A stretch of DNA of 32,297 bases from Chloroflexota bacterium (lineage in GTDB: Bacteria > Chloroflexota > Dehalococcoidia > Lucifugimonadales > Lucifugimonadaceae). Of the stretch, positions 11,705-20,250 are shown one piece after another (the stretch's first letter is position 1; each line of letters opens with the position of its first letter). The notes beneath the pieces were generated by a model. It had not been told where the DNA came from. It did not search any database and was given only the letters and a program-made list of their open reading frames with translations. Location: positions 1 through 32,297 of the forward strand of contig JABIGL010000062.1 of assembly GCA_018650185.1 (NCBI GenBank). Reading direction: 5' to 3'. A program made the translations under genes and the position numbers.

Positions 11705-12979
11705 TCAGGCGTTCTCCGCTGCCGTCTCCTGTTGTACCACCCGGACCTGCCGAATGCGCCGTCCCATGGTCGACTCCACGGTTAGCACGAGATTTGCCAC
11801 GGAGACGCTGTCGGCGACTATCGGCATACGGCCAAGCTCTCGATAGATGAGCCCACCGACGGTGTCGAACCCGTCACCTTCGATGTCCGTATCAAACGTC
11901 TCGTTCAGCGAATCCAGTGTGAGACGTGCATCTACCAACGATTCGTGCTCGGTAATCTTTTGAAGCTCCGGCTCGTCCTGATCGAACTCATCTTCAAGCT
12001 CGCCGACGATCTCTTCAACAAGGTCTTCATGTGTCACCAGTCCAGAGACACCGCCGTACTCGTCCACCACAATGGCCACCTTCACACGGTGACGCTGGAA
12101 CTCCTGCAACAGATGCTCAAGGAACTGCGATTCCGGCACGAAGATCGCCGGCCTTACAAGGGCCAGGATCCCATCGTCCCCGTTGGACTCTCCCAGCTCT
12201 GCCTTCAGAAGGTCTCGGGCGTAAACAATCCCTAGTACGTCATCGATCTGTCCGCGGAACACCGGGATCTTGGAATAGCCCTCGTTGATCATCAGATCAG
12301 CGATTTCACGCCGCGTCGCCTCAGCCTCCGCCACCACCATGTCTACTCGCGGTCGCATGATCTCCCGGACGCGTGTCGTGTCCAGATCCAGCACACCACG
12401 AATCATCCGCAACTCTTCTACGTCCGTCGCGACCCCGGCCGCTTCCAGCAGATCCAGATTTTGCTCAAACGCGGCAGTGACCACGTCATCCGGATTCTCG
12501 ATAAATGCGGGCGTGCCTGACGCCCTCAAAAGGAGCGCGCGTAGACCTGGAATGAGGGCGATACCCTCAAACAGCACTTCGAGCGGCCTGACTGCCTTCT
12601 CGGTGCCGCTTCGTTCATTGAGGCGTAAGGCTCCTGCGATGACGTGCACGAGCGCGAGGCCGCCGATAACTCCGACGCCGACGATCACCCCGAGCTGTGA
12701 CTGATCAGATACATACTCGCTGAGCGCAACGAATAATGCAGTGGCGGTCACCACGAGCGATATGTACATAGCGGCACGCGAGGCAACCGGTACGGCGGCG
12801 TCGTAATGAGCCATGCGACTGGTGCCGCCATTAGTGCCGTTTTCGGTATCGGAGGCGGGCCTTAGAAGTCGTATGCCGGGCGCACGCCTCGCCGCTACAC
12901 CGGCGACAAGTGACGTCACAAGGTAAAGAGCGGCCCCTATCCCGAACACTACCCACGCGAAAAACGTTTCTCCGCTCAT
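11705..12979 (-). CDS. CorC/HlyC-type membrane CBS-domain protein
   Basis: A 424-residue protein of the family that includes CorC, HlyC-like proteins and MpfA, linked to magnesium or cobalt efflux or its regulation. Three hydrophobic segments (about 7-29, 70-88 and 96-118) replace the standard DUF21 domain and look divergent. Two CBS domains follow (about 200-320), recognised by EIMRPRVDMV, YSKIPVF, DVLGIVYARDLL and VVDEYGGVSGLVTHEDLVEEIVG-type motifs. The CorC/HlyC C-terminal domain (about 335-420) contains DGFDTVGGLIYRELGRMP. The start overlaps the stop of the small upstream ORF as ATGA, which suggests translational coupling. Substrate cannot be read from sequence. Confidence 0.88.
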   Translation of the reverse strand: MSGETFFAWVVFGIGAALYLVTSLVAGVAARRAPGIRLLRPASDTENGTNGGTSRMAHYDAAVPVASRAAMYISLVVTATALFVALSEYVSDQSQLGVIVGVGVIGGLALVHVIAGALRLNERSGTEKAVRPLEVLFEGIALIPGLRALLLRASGTPAFIENPDDVVTAAFEQNLDLLEAAGVATDVEELRMIRGVLDLDTTRVREIMRPRVDMVVAEAEATRREIADLMINEGYSKIPVFRGQIDDVLGIVYARDLLKAELGESNGDDGILALVRPAIFVPESQFLEHLLQEFQRHRVKVAIVVDEYGGVSGLVTHEDLVEEIVGELEDEFDQDEPELQKITEHESLVDARLTLDSLNETFDTDIEGDGFDTVGGLIYRELGRMPIVADSVSVANLVLTVESTMGRRIRQVRVVQQETAAENA

Positions 12980-13170
12980 CGTAGGAAGCCCGTCTGGATT
13001 TCGGCCGGGTCAGGTCCATCGCCCCTGAAACCCGCATCGGGAGCGCTGGTACTGGGTGGTTCATCCTCAACGGGACCACCATCGAGCGCACCGATCAAAC
13101 GCCCGTTTTGATTGACCGGCTGGTCACGATTGCTGCGGCGTCTATCGCCGGGGTCGTCGCTATTACTCAT
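12976..13170 (-). CDS. Small hydrophilic protein between glmU and the CBS gene
   Basis: A 64-residue ORF, rich in Asp, Pro, Arg and Gly, with no membrane segment and no cysteine. I do not recognise it. Support for it being real: it lies in the only gap between glmU and the CBS gene, its stop overlaps the next start as ATGA, and AGGAGA is found upstream, although 14 nt away, which is long. It may be a disordered coupling peptide or a chance ORF. Confidence 0.45.
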   Translation of the reverse strand: MSNSDDPGDRRRSNRDQPVNQNGRLIGALDGGPVEDEPPSTSAPDAGFRGDGPDPAEIQTGFLR

Positions 13171-13240
13171 TTCGCTCGCTCTAGTCTCCTGGTCTCGTTC
13201 TTTCTGCCAAGCGGTGCGGAACCAAATGTAGTTCCGGTCG

Positions 13241-14617
13241 TCATTTTTCAGAATCTACTTCCGGCATAGGTCGCGCCGGAACTCCCGCCACGCGTACTCC
13301 TGCGGGTACGTCATGTGTCACAACAGAACCTGCGCCCGTACTCGCCCCGGGACCGATAGATACCGGAGCTACGAGCATGCTCCCGGAGCCTATAAATGCG
13401 TTGGCCCCGATTACTGTCTGGTGTTTCGAATCACCATCGTAATTGCATGTGACGGTTCCCGCACCGATGTTTGCACCGACGCCCACCGTCGCATCTCCCA
13501 CATAGCTGAAGTGGCCGATCTTGGCCTCCGCTCCGATTATGGCGTTCTTCACCTCTGCGTAATTACCGATGTGCGCATCGGGCCCAATCAAGGTGCCCGG
13601 TCGCAGATGGCTAAACGGTCCTATCGTGGCCCTCTCGCCGATTCTTGCCGATTCCACATGTGAAGAAACAACGCTGGCGTCGTCACCGACTCGGCTGTCC
13701 TTCAGCACCGTGCCCGGCCCGATCTCGGCGTTCATGCCTACTTCGGTCGAACCCAGCAAGTGTGAATTGGGCCGGATAATCGTGTCCTGTCCGATCGTCA
13801 CATCTGAATCAATATAGGTGGTCGCTGGGTCGGTCATCGAGACGCCCTCGAGCATCCAGTGACGCCGTATCCGATCACGTAGCAAGGCTTCGGCCTCGGC
13901 AAGCTCTGTTCTGTCGTTAACGCCGGATAACTCGGAAGGATCGTCCGAGACCACTGCACCTACGGAAGCGCCGGAATCGACCGCAGCTGCTACTGCATCT
14001 GTGATGTAGATCTCGCCATTTCCGGCCGGTGTCAGTCCAGCAAGTAGACCCCACGCCGCTGGTGCGTCCATGCAGTAGTAGCCGGCGTTGAACTCGTCCA
14101 GTGAAAGCGCAGCCTCATCAGCCTCCGCCTCTTCCACTATGGCGGTCACTCCGCCGCCTGTGTCACGTCGCACTCGGCCAAATCCCGCGGGCACCGAGCC
14201 TCTGCCGGTCAGCAGAGTTATCGCCGCCCCGGACTCTGTATGTGTGGAAAGCATGGTCCTGATGGTCTTTGGAGTGACCAACGGCATGTCGGCATTTGCG
14301 ACAAGAATTTGAGACGCGCCGTCGACGGCATCAGAGGCGGTAAGCAGGGCATCACCCGTCCCGCGCGGTTCGGTCTGGATAGCAACCCCGGCGTCTTCAC
14401 CAACCACCTCGGCAAACGCCGGGTCGGCGGCGATTAAAGGAGACACCACCACCACCAGCCGTTGCACGCCGGCGTCCTTAAGAACGCACATCGTCTGCCC
14501 GAGGAGTGTCCGCCCGCACAGGGAGTGCAGTGGCTTGGGGATGGAAGATCGCATCCGGGAGCCGATTCCGGCCGCCAGGATCACGCCCACCCACTGATTT
14601 TCGTTATCGCTCGTCAT
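13241..14617 (-). CDS. glmU: Bifunctional GlmU: GlcN-1-P acetyltransferase / UDP-GlcNAc pyrophosphorylase
   Basis: GlmU acetylates glucosamine-1-phosphate and couples it to UTP, giving UDP-GlcNAc for cell wall and glycan synthesis. The 458-residue protein has both domains. The N-terminal nucleotidyltransferase carries LAAGIGSRM at 14-22 with Lys28, then EPRGTGDAL, NADMPLV, FNAGYY and GEIYITDA. From about residue 255 there are left-handed beta-helix hexapeptide repeats with the acetyltransferase motifs FSHLRPGT, GNYAEVKN, GHFSYVGDA and NIGAGTVTCNYDG. A weak extended -10 (TGCTATTTA) lies about 40 nt upstream. No good Shine-Dalgarno precedes ATG 14617, so the exact start is slightly uncertain. 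First gene of the unit glmU, small ORF, CBS gene. Confidence 0.95.
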   Translation of the reverse strand: MTSDNENQWVGVILAAGIGSRMRSSIPKPLHSLCGRTLLGQTMCVLKDAGVQRLVVVVSPLIAADPAFAEVVGEDAGVAIQTEPRGTGDALLTASDAVDGASQILVANADMPLVTPKTIRTMLSTHTESGAAITLLTGRGSVPAGFGRVRRDTGGGVTAIVEEAEADEAALSLDEFNAGYYCMDAPAAWGLLAGLTPAGNGEIYITDAVAAAVDSGASVGAVVSDDPSELSGVNDRTELAEAEALLRDRIRRHWMLEGVSMTDPATTYIDSDVTIGQDTIIRPNSHLLGSTEVGMNAEIGPGTVLKDSRVGDDASVVSSHVESARIGERATIGPFSHLRPGTLIGPDAHIGNYAEVKNAIIGAEAKIGHFSYVGDATVGVGANIGAGTVTCNYDGDSKHQTVIGANAFIGSGSMLVAPVSIGPGASTGAGSVVTHDVPAGVRVAGVPARPMPEVDSEK

Positions 14618-14654
14618 GTGACAGAAGGGAGGTACGTAGAGCTTAAAAAGCGGT

Positions 14655-14663
14655 TAAATAGCA
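14655..14663 (-). promoter_or_regulatory. Possible glmU promoter (extended -10)
   Basis: Minus strand TGCTATTTA about 40 nt before the glmU start, of the same form as the rpsO and tRNA promoters in this window. No clear -35. Confidence 0.4.
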
Positions 14664-14855
14664 GACGAGCCACCCGAGCGTCGAGATTCGACGTGAAGGA
14701 TGACTCGTGTGAACGGATTGATATCTTGTGGCGCATTAATGACCGGTTCGGTCACGATCATGGTATGAGGCTAGTTCGTGGAAGGTCAAGGCGGGCGCTA
14801 TCCGGCAATAGCGGCGTTTTTGATAGCGTAAACGCGATCAATCGGCCAGATCCGT

Positions 14856-14864
14856 TGCTATACT
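14856..14864 (+). promoter_or_regulatory. Promoter of the tRNA-Ser genes (extended -10)
   Basis: TGCTATACT ends 8 nt before the first base of the first tRNA, so transcription should start within 1-2 nt of the mature 5' end. The -35 region (GATCAA) is weak. Confidence 0.65.
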
Positions 14865-14872
14865 CTCCCGTT

Positions 14873-14960
<88 letters not shown>

Positions 14961-15027
14961 CCCACCCCTGTTCGCGCCCGGGGGTTTGTCGTGAAAGCGG
15001 CAATGTGTGGCAGACGGGTATCACTGC

Positions 15028-15117
<90 letters not shown>

Positions 15118-15174
15118 TACCCACCTCAACGCAAACGGGATCTTGCACTACCGGTCCCGTAGGCAAGTGGCCGC

Positions 15175-16344
15175 GTGACAAGCTTGTTGGGAGTGGATGC
15201 GGTGGTCGCTGACCCTGTCCCGGACCTCAAATACTGGGTTGCGTTTAGCCAGATACGCAGACTTGGTCCTGTCCGACTACGCCAGATAGAAACTCGGTTC
15301 GGTGATCTGTCGTTGGCATGGCAGGCCAGCCAGGCGGACCTTTCGAGTGTCGGGTTAGACAAATCTACTGTCCGCGAAATTGTTTCGGGCAGGCCGGAGA
15401 TTGATCCAGATTCCGAGATGGAATCACTGGAGAAGTCCGGGATTGATGTCATCTGCCTGCGATCACCTGAATATCCCGCGCGCCTGGCGGAAATTTACGA
15501 CCCGCCCTCCGTCCTCTATATCAGGGGCAAGTTGGAACCAACGGACGAACGTTCTGTAGCGGTGGTGGGCACTCGTAGATCTAGCGGATACGGCCTCGAG
15601 ATGGCGACGAGACTTGCCGGTGGGCTGGCAGCAAACGGGGTAACCGTCGTGAGCGGTCTAGCGGCTGGCGTTGACGCGTCAGCACACAGGGCAGCGCTGG
15701 ATGCAGGTGGGCGGACGATCGCCGGAGTCGGGTCTGGGTTGAACCACGTATATCCGGCGGAACATGTCGATCTGGCTCGCAACATCGCTGCTTCAGGAGC
15801 GGTGGTGAGCGAGTATCCGCCGAACGTTAGACCGCATGCCAGAAACTTTCCGCGCAGAAACCGCATCTTGAGTGGGCTGACCCTCGGAACACTCGTTATA
15901 GAGGCGGGACTTCGGAGCGGCGCACTTCTCACGGTTACCCACGCGCTTGAGCAGAACCGTGAAGTGTTCGCCGTCCCTGGAAGCGCACTCTCTGAGCGCA
16001 GCGGCGGAACAAACTGGCTCATTCAGCAGGGCGCAAAACTGGTCCTTGACGTACAGGACATACTGGAAGAGTTGAATATTGCGGGACTTGGGTCGCAACT
16101 TGGACTATCTGCACCGGAGCCGGATGCGGGTACAGTAGAGTCACAATTACTTAAGATGTTGCGCTCGGAGCCGGTGCACGTGGACGAAATCACACGCCGG
16201 TCAGGTAAACCAAGCTCGGTTGTCAACGCAACCCTTACCATGCTGGAATTAAGTGGCCTCGTAAGACAGGCCGGTTCCATGATGTACATTGCCGTCCCCG
16301 GAATCGTCCGGGACGAAACGTCAGACACCAGAGAAGACAGTTAG
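15175..16344 (+). CDS. dprA: DNA processing protein DprA
   Basis: DprA binds single-stranded DNA entering by transformation and loads RecA. The 389-residue product has an N-terminal HhH/SAM-like region (about 20-90), the Rossmann-like core with VGTRRSSGYG, VSGLAAGVDASAHRAAL, GSGLNHVYP, FPRRNRILSGL and GALLTVTHALEQNREVFAVPG, and a C-terminal winged-helix domain (about 320-380) of the DML1 type. Start GTG 15175 has only a weak AGG upstream. The order dprA-topA-xer is the same as in Firmicutes such as Bacillus subtilis. No other competence gene is visible here, so natural transformation cannot be concluded. Confidence 0.95.
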   Translation: MTSLLGVDAVVADPVPDLKYWVAFSQIRRLGPVRLRQIETRFGDLSLAWQASQADLSSVGLDKSTVREIVSGRPEIDPDSEMESLEKSGIDVICLRSPEYPARLAEIYDPPSVLYIRGKLEPTDERSVAVVGTRRSSGYGLEMATRLAGGLAANGVTVVSGLAAGVDASAHRAALDAGGRTIAGVGSGLNHVYPAEHVDLARNIAASGAVVSEYPPNVRPHARNFPRRNRILSGLTLGTLVIEAGLRSGALLTVTHALEQNREVFAVPGSALSERSGGTNWLIQQGAKLVLDVQDILEELNIAGLGSQLGLSAPEPDAGTVESQLLKMLRSEPVHVDEITRRSGKPSSVVNATLTMLELSGLVRQAGSMMYIAVPGIVRDETSDTREDS

Positions 16345-16351
16345 GCAGAAA

Positions 16352-18571
16352 TTGGCCAAAGCCAAAGCGAAAACAAAATCAAAAGACCTCGTCGTCGTAG
16401 AGTCGCCTGCAAAGGCGAGGACAGTCGGACGATTCCTGGGATCTGACTACGAAGTCGTCGCATCAGTCGGCCACGTACGAGACCTTCCAAAGCGCAAACT
16501 CGGCGTGGACGTGGATAACGACTTCGAGCCGTCGTATGTGATTGCGGACGGCAAAGAAACCGTCATTAAGGACATCAAGAAACTGGTCAAGGGCGCCAGT
16601 ACGGTTTACCTCGCAACCGACCCGGACAGGGAAGGCGAGGCCATCTCCTGGCATCTTGTGGAAGCTCTCGGACTTCGGGACATGAAGGACGTGGAGTTGC
16701 GCCGCGTTGTGTTCCATGAGATCACTAAAAATGCGGTCCAGGAAGCGTTCGCCGACTACCGCGATATCGATATGCAACTGGTGAATGCCCAGCAGGCGCG
16801 TCGTGTGTTGGACCGCATCGTCGGGTACAAGTTGTCGCCGGTTCTGTGGGGCAAGATCCGCCGAGGCCTCTCCGCTGGACGCGTACAGTCCGTAGCGTTG
16901 CGCCTCATCGTTGACCGCGAACGTGAAATAGAGGCGTTCAACCCGGTTGAATACTGGTCCGTTCTCACACGTCTTGCCAAGGCGGTAGATGACACTCAGA
17001 AATTCCGGGCCACTCTGCAAGCTATCGACGGCAAGACAGGACGACACCTCGTCCACAACAAGGAAGAGTCAGACAAGGTCGTCGCAGATCTTGAAGCGTC
17101 TGCTTACACGGTCTCCAAGGTCGTAAAACGTGAGGTCAAGTCACGACCGTCTGCACCATTCACCACGAGCACGCTGCAACAGGAAGCCGCCCGCCGTCTG
17201 CGATTTGGCGCACAGCGAACTATGCGAGCCGCCCAGGGTCTGTATGAAGGTATCCAGCTCGGCTCGGGTGACCCCGTCGGCCTGATTACATACATGCGGA
17301 CTGACTCTACGAACCTCGCCACATCTGCGGTTGCGGAGATCGGCGATTTCATCAAGGACAAGTACGGCGCTGACTACTTCGGCAAACCTCGCGTCTACCG
17401 GACCCGTAGCAAGAATGCCCAGGAGGCCCACGAGGCCATCCGGGCTACGTCGGTACTGCGAACACCAGAGAGCATCGCTACGCACCTGAACGCCGACCAG
17501 CGCTCCCTCTACGACCTGATCTGGAAGCGCATGGTCGCCAGCCAGATGACCGACTCCATCTCGGACGCCACCACGGTGGACATCGAGGCTACCGGTGGGC
17601 CATCTGGCACGCCGTACACGCTGAGAGCTACCGGGTCTGTGATCAAGTTCCAGGGTTTCCGTGCGGTCTACGTCGAAGCGAAAGACGTGACCAACGAGTC
17701 GGATGATGACGAAGAGAACGAGTCAGACACTTCACGCTCACTCGTCCCGTTGGACGAAGGCGATGTGGTGAACCTGGATGAACTGAAATCTGAGCAAAAG
17801 TTCACGCAGCCACCGGCCCGGTTCTCGGAAGCCATGCTGATCCGAACCCTGGAAGAAAACGGTATCGGCAGGCCTAGCACCTTTGCCAGCATCGTCGCCA
17901 CAATCGAATCACGCGACTACGTCTCCCGGGAACGGGCACGGTTCCAGCCAACTAAACTCGGCTTCGCTGTGAACGACTTCCTGGTCGAGTGGTTCCCGGA
18001 CATCATGGACACCGGGTTCACCGCTGGCATGGAAGAGAAACTGGACGAAGTTGCGCGCGGGGACATCGACTGGGTGCCCATGCTCAAGGAGTTCTACGGA
18101 CCGTTCGACGGCACCGTGGAAGGAACCAAGGAAAAGGCTGAGCGCGTCCCGCGTTCACAACTCGATGAAGAGAGTGACGAGGTCTGCGAGGAATGCGAAC
18201 GGCCGATGGTCATCAAGACCGGTCGGTTCGGCAAGTTCCTCTCTTGCTCCGGATTCCCTGACTGCAAAAACTCGAAGCCACTCCGTCTTACGACCGGTGC
18301 CAAATGCCCGGAGGACGGCGGAGAGCTGCTTGAGCGCAAGGGTCGGGGTCCGCGTGGTCGCAAATTCTACGGCTGCGAGAACTATCCGGAATGTGAGTTC
18401 TCCACCCGACAACGGCCGCTCAAAGAGCCCTGCCCGGAATGCGGCGGTTTGCTCGTCGCACGCGGCCGCAACGGCGCAAAGTGCGTTACCAAGGAAGACT
18501 ACGACGGACCGGCCCCGGAGGCTGCGCCCGATGGTGAGTCCGAAGAAGCAGTGGCCAAGGTCGAGGCCTAA
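16352..18571 (+). CDS. topA: DNA topoisomerase I
   Basis: TopA relaxes negative supercoils by single-strand passage. From TTG 16352 the product has 739 residues: a lysine-rich N-terminus, the Toprim domain with VVVESPAKA (Glu17) and DPDREGE, the type IA core with catalytic Tyr314 in GLITYMRTDSTNLA, and two to three C-terminal zinc-ribbon repeats (CEEC with CSGFPDC; CPEDG with CENYPEC; CPEC). TTG 16352 begins 8 nt after the dprA stop and has AGG close upstream; an earlier TTG at 16289 would overlap dprA by 56 nt and add 21 residues outside the fold. An acidic, Ser/Glu-rich loop near residue 450 is an insertion in the core. Confidence 0.96.
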   Translation: MAKAKAKTKSKDLVVVESPAKARTVGRFLGSDYEVVASVGHVRDLPKRKLGVDVDNDFEPSYVIADGKETVIKDIKKLVKGASTVYLATDPDREGEAISWHLVEALGLRDMKDVELRRVVFHEITKNAVQEAFADYRDIDMQLVNAQQARRVLDRIVGYKLSPVLWGKIRRGLSAGRVQSVALRLIVDREREIEAFNPVEYWSVLTRLAKAVDDTQKFRATLQAIDGKTGRHLVHNKEESDKVVADLEASAYTVSKVVKREVKSRPSAPFTTSTLQQEAARRLRFGAQRTMRAAQGLYEGIQLGSGDPVGLITYMRTDSTNLATSAVAEIGDFIKDKYGADYFGKPRVYRTRSKNAQEAHEAIRATSVLRTPESIATHLNADQRSLYDLIWKRMVASQMTDSISDATTVDIEATGGPSGTPYTLRATGSVIKFQGFRAVYVEAKDVTNESDDDEENESDTSRSLVPLDEGDVVNLDELKSEQKFTQPPARFSEAMLIRTLEENGIGRPSTFASIVATIESRDYVSRERARFQPTKLGFAVNDFLVEWFPDIMDTGFTAGMEEKLDEVARGDIDWVPMLKEFYGPFDGTVEGTKEKAERVPRSQLDEESDEVCEECERPMVIKTGRFGKFLSCSGFPDCKNSKPLRLTTGAKCPEDGGELLERKGRGPRGRKFYGCENYPECEFSTRQRPLKEPCPECGGLLVARGRNGAKCVTKEDYDGPAPEAAPDGESEEAVAKVEA

Positions 18572-18600
18572 CGGCAACTGCGACCGGCAGGGTCAGGTTA

Positions 18601-18622
18601 GCGGCTCCTTGACGGGAGCCGC
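18601..18622 (+). promoter_or_regulatory. Hairpin masking the xerC ribosome binding site
   Basis: GCGGCTCC at 18601-18608 pairs fully with GGAGCCGC at 18615-18622 around a TTGACG loop. The GGAG in the 3' arm is the only Shine-Dalgarno for ATG 18626. There is no T run, so it is not a terminator. Confidence 0.6.
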
Positions 18623-18625
18623 GCT

Positions 18626-19618
18626 ATGACCACCCGTTCCGGCAGAGGCCGGAGGTCCCGCAGCGCGCCCGTCGAACCCTTCGATGATGTGCGCTGGGAC
18701 GCAATGGTTGCCAGGTTCGGAGATCATCTCCGCACAAGTCGACAGCTTTCGGCATACACCGTCCGAAACTACACGTCGGACATTGCTGCTTACGGCGAGT
18801 TCCTGCGTCTGAGGCAGGTCACGGACCTGAACAAGGCAGATCGCCGATTCCTGCGTGACTACCTGGCGTGGTTACTGGAACTCGGTTACGTGAAACCCAG
18901 CGTGAGCCGAAAACTCACAGCGTTGAGGGCCTTCTACCGGTTCCTCACCGATAGCGGCGACATCCAGCGAGATCAGACCGATCTCGTGACATCTCCACGC
19001 CTCGATAGACGCCTCCCGGTCGCCGCGACCCGCAGGGAGGTTGAGACCCTCTTAGCCACGCCGGACACTACTACCGACACCGGCAAACGTGACCGCGCCA
19101 TCCTGGAAGTCTTGTATTCAGCCGGATTACGCGTAGCGGAGATTACATCGCTGGACGTCGGCGATATCGACTTCCAGGCGAAGGAGCTGCGGGTGGTCGG
19201 CAAGGGCGACAAAGAGCGAGTGGCCCTACTTGGAATACCGGCCCTTCATGCTCTCACCGGGTACATCAACGGGACCCGTGGAGAGCTGGCAGGCCGACCT
19301 TCAGAGACAGCGCTGTTCTTGAATCGCTACGGCGGACGGCTTAGCGCCCGCAGCATCGAACGGCTCGTTAAAAATTACGCCCTGAAGGCCGGTCTGGACC
19401 CGGACTTCCACACACACACACTGCGCCACAGCTTCGCAACCCACCTGTTAGATGGGGGTGCTGACCTCCGTGTAGTGCAGGACCTCATGGGCCACTCGAG
19501 TCCGGCCACGACACAGATCTACACCTACGTCTCCACGGAACAGGCCCGCCGCGTCTATATGGATTCGCATCCGAGAGCGGCGCGTCCAAAACAGGTGACG
19601 CCCTCTAACGACGAGTAA
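18626..19618 (+). CDS. xerC: Tyrosine recombinase of the XerC/XerD type
   Basis: Xer recombinases resolve chromosome dimers at dif. The 330-residue product has an N-terminal SAM-like DNA-binding domain (about 25-110) and a catalytic domain with all active-site residues: Arg169 (AGLRVAE), Lys193, His264 and Arg267 (HTLRHSFATHLL), His290 (MGHSS) and nucleophile Tyr299 (TQIYTYV). The position after topA matches the housekeeping Xer of Gram-positives rather than a phage integrase, and its composition is like that of its neighbours. XerC versus XerD cannot be decided; many related bacteria have one Xer. The SD is within a hairpin. Confidence 0.92.
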   Translation: MTTRSGRGRRSRSAPVEPFDDVRWDAMVARFGDHLRTSRQLSAYTVRNYTSDIAAYGEFLRLRQVTDLNKADRRFLRDYLAWLLELGYVKPSVSRKLTALRAFYRFLTDSGDIQRDQTDLVTSPRLDRRLPVAATRREVETLLATPDTTTDTGKRDRAILEVLYSAGLRVAEITSLDVGDIDFQAKELRVVGKGDKERVALLGIPALHALTGYINGTRGELAGRPSETALFLNRYGGRLSARSIERLVKNYALKAGLDPDFHTHTLRHSFATHLLDGGADLRVVQDLMGHSSPATTQIYTYVSTEQARRVYMDSHPRAARPKQVTPSNDE

Positions 19619-19624
19619 GTCCAA

Positions 19625-19640
19625 CGGGAAGAAATTCCCG
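19625..19640 (+). other. Small hairpin after xerC
   Basis: CGGGAA pairs with TTCCCG around a GAAA loop, just after the xerC stop. No T run follows; it may be a 3' end stabiliser. The remaining 19641-19800 holds no gene that I can support. Confidence 0.4.
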
Positions 19641-19800
19641 ACCGGACAATCTCCTCTCCGTCACCTGTTCAACCGAACTGTGCGACTTCCCGGAAGCTCG
19701 ACACACTGCTGGCGTTGTACCCTATCTGCCGACGCGCCCCCAAACCATGCTGCTATTAGTGCGAGCGCGCACTTGAAACAGCCGGGAGAACCGATATCGC

Positions 19801-20250
19801 GTGACCAAGATTCTCGTTATAAACGGACCCAACCTGAACAACCTGGGCCGCCGAGACCCCGGTCAGTACGGAAGCATGACACTTCCACAGATCGAGACGG
19901 CGATCACTGAACGCGCCCTCGAACTGGGCGTGGAGGTCGCGTTCTTCCAGTCCAACCACGAGGGAGCAATCGTCGATTTCCTTCAGGAGAACTCCGGCGG
20001 CGCGGACGGCATCGTGATCAACCCGGCAGCGCTGACCGGCGTTGGCTACTCGCTCGGTGACGCCCTGCGGGACGCCGGGTTGCCCCTGATCGAGATCCAT
20101 CTCTCAAATATCCACGCACGGGAAGAGTTCCGGCGTCATTCGGTCTTTGCGCCCATCGCGGTCGGCCAGGTGGCTGGACTCGGCTGGCGCGGCTACCTCT
20201 ACGCGTTGGAGCACATGACACACCATCTACAGAGTGGCGGCGCATCTTGA
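19801..20250 (+). CDS. aroQ: Type II 3-dehydroquinate dehydratase
   Basis: AroQ dehydrates 3-dehydroquinate to 3-dehydroshikimate in the shikimate pathway. The 149-residue protein has the family size and the motifs NGPNLNNLGRRDP with Asn11 and Arg18, catalytic Tyr23, Asn74, His100 in EIHLSNIHAREEFRRHS and Arg111. One oddity: the usual THTS-type motif after Asn74 reads TGVG, so the conserved substrate-contacting histidine (His81 in the M. tuberculosis enzyme) is Gly80. Start GTG 19801 has GGGAG 12 nt upstream. The gene overlaps pepP by the TTGA start-stop, and the order aroQ-pepP-efp matches Bacillus. Confidence 0.92.
   Translation: MTKILVINGPNLNNLGRRDPGQYGSMTLPQIETAITERALELGVEVAFFQSNHEGAIVDFLQENSGGADGIVINPAALTGVGYSLGDALRDAGLPLIEIHLSNIHAREEFRRHSVFAPIAVGQVAGLGWRGYLYALEHMTHHLQSGGAS

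Noticed and set aside
18626-19618. Phage or integrative element integrase near tRNA genes
   Set aside because: The recombinase follows dprA-topA as in housekeeping Xer loci, and no att repeats, phage genes or composition shift are seen; the tRNA genes are intact.
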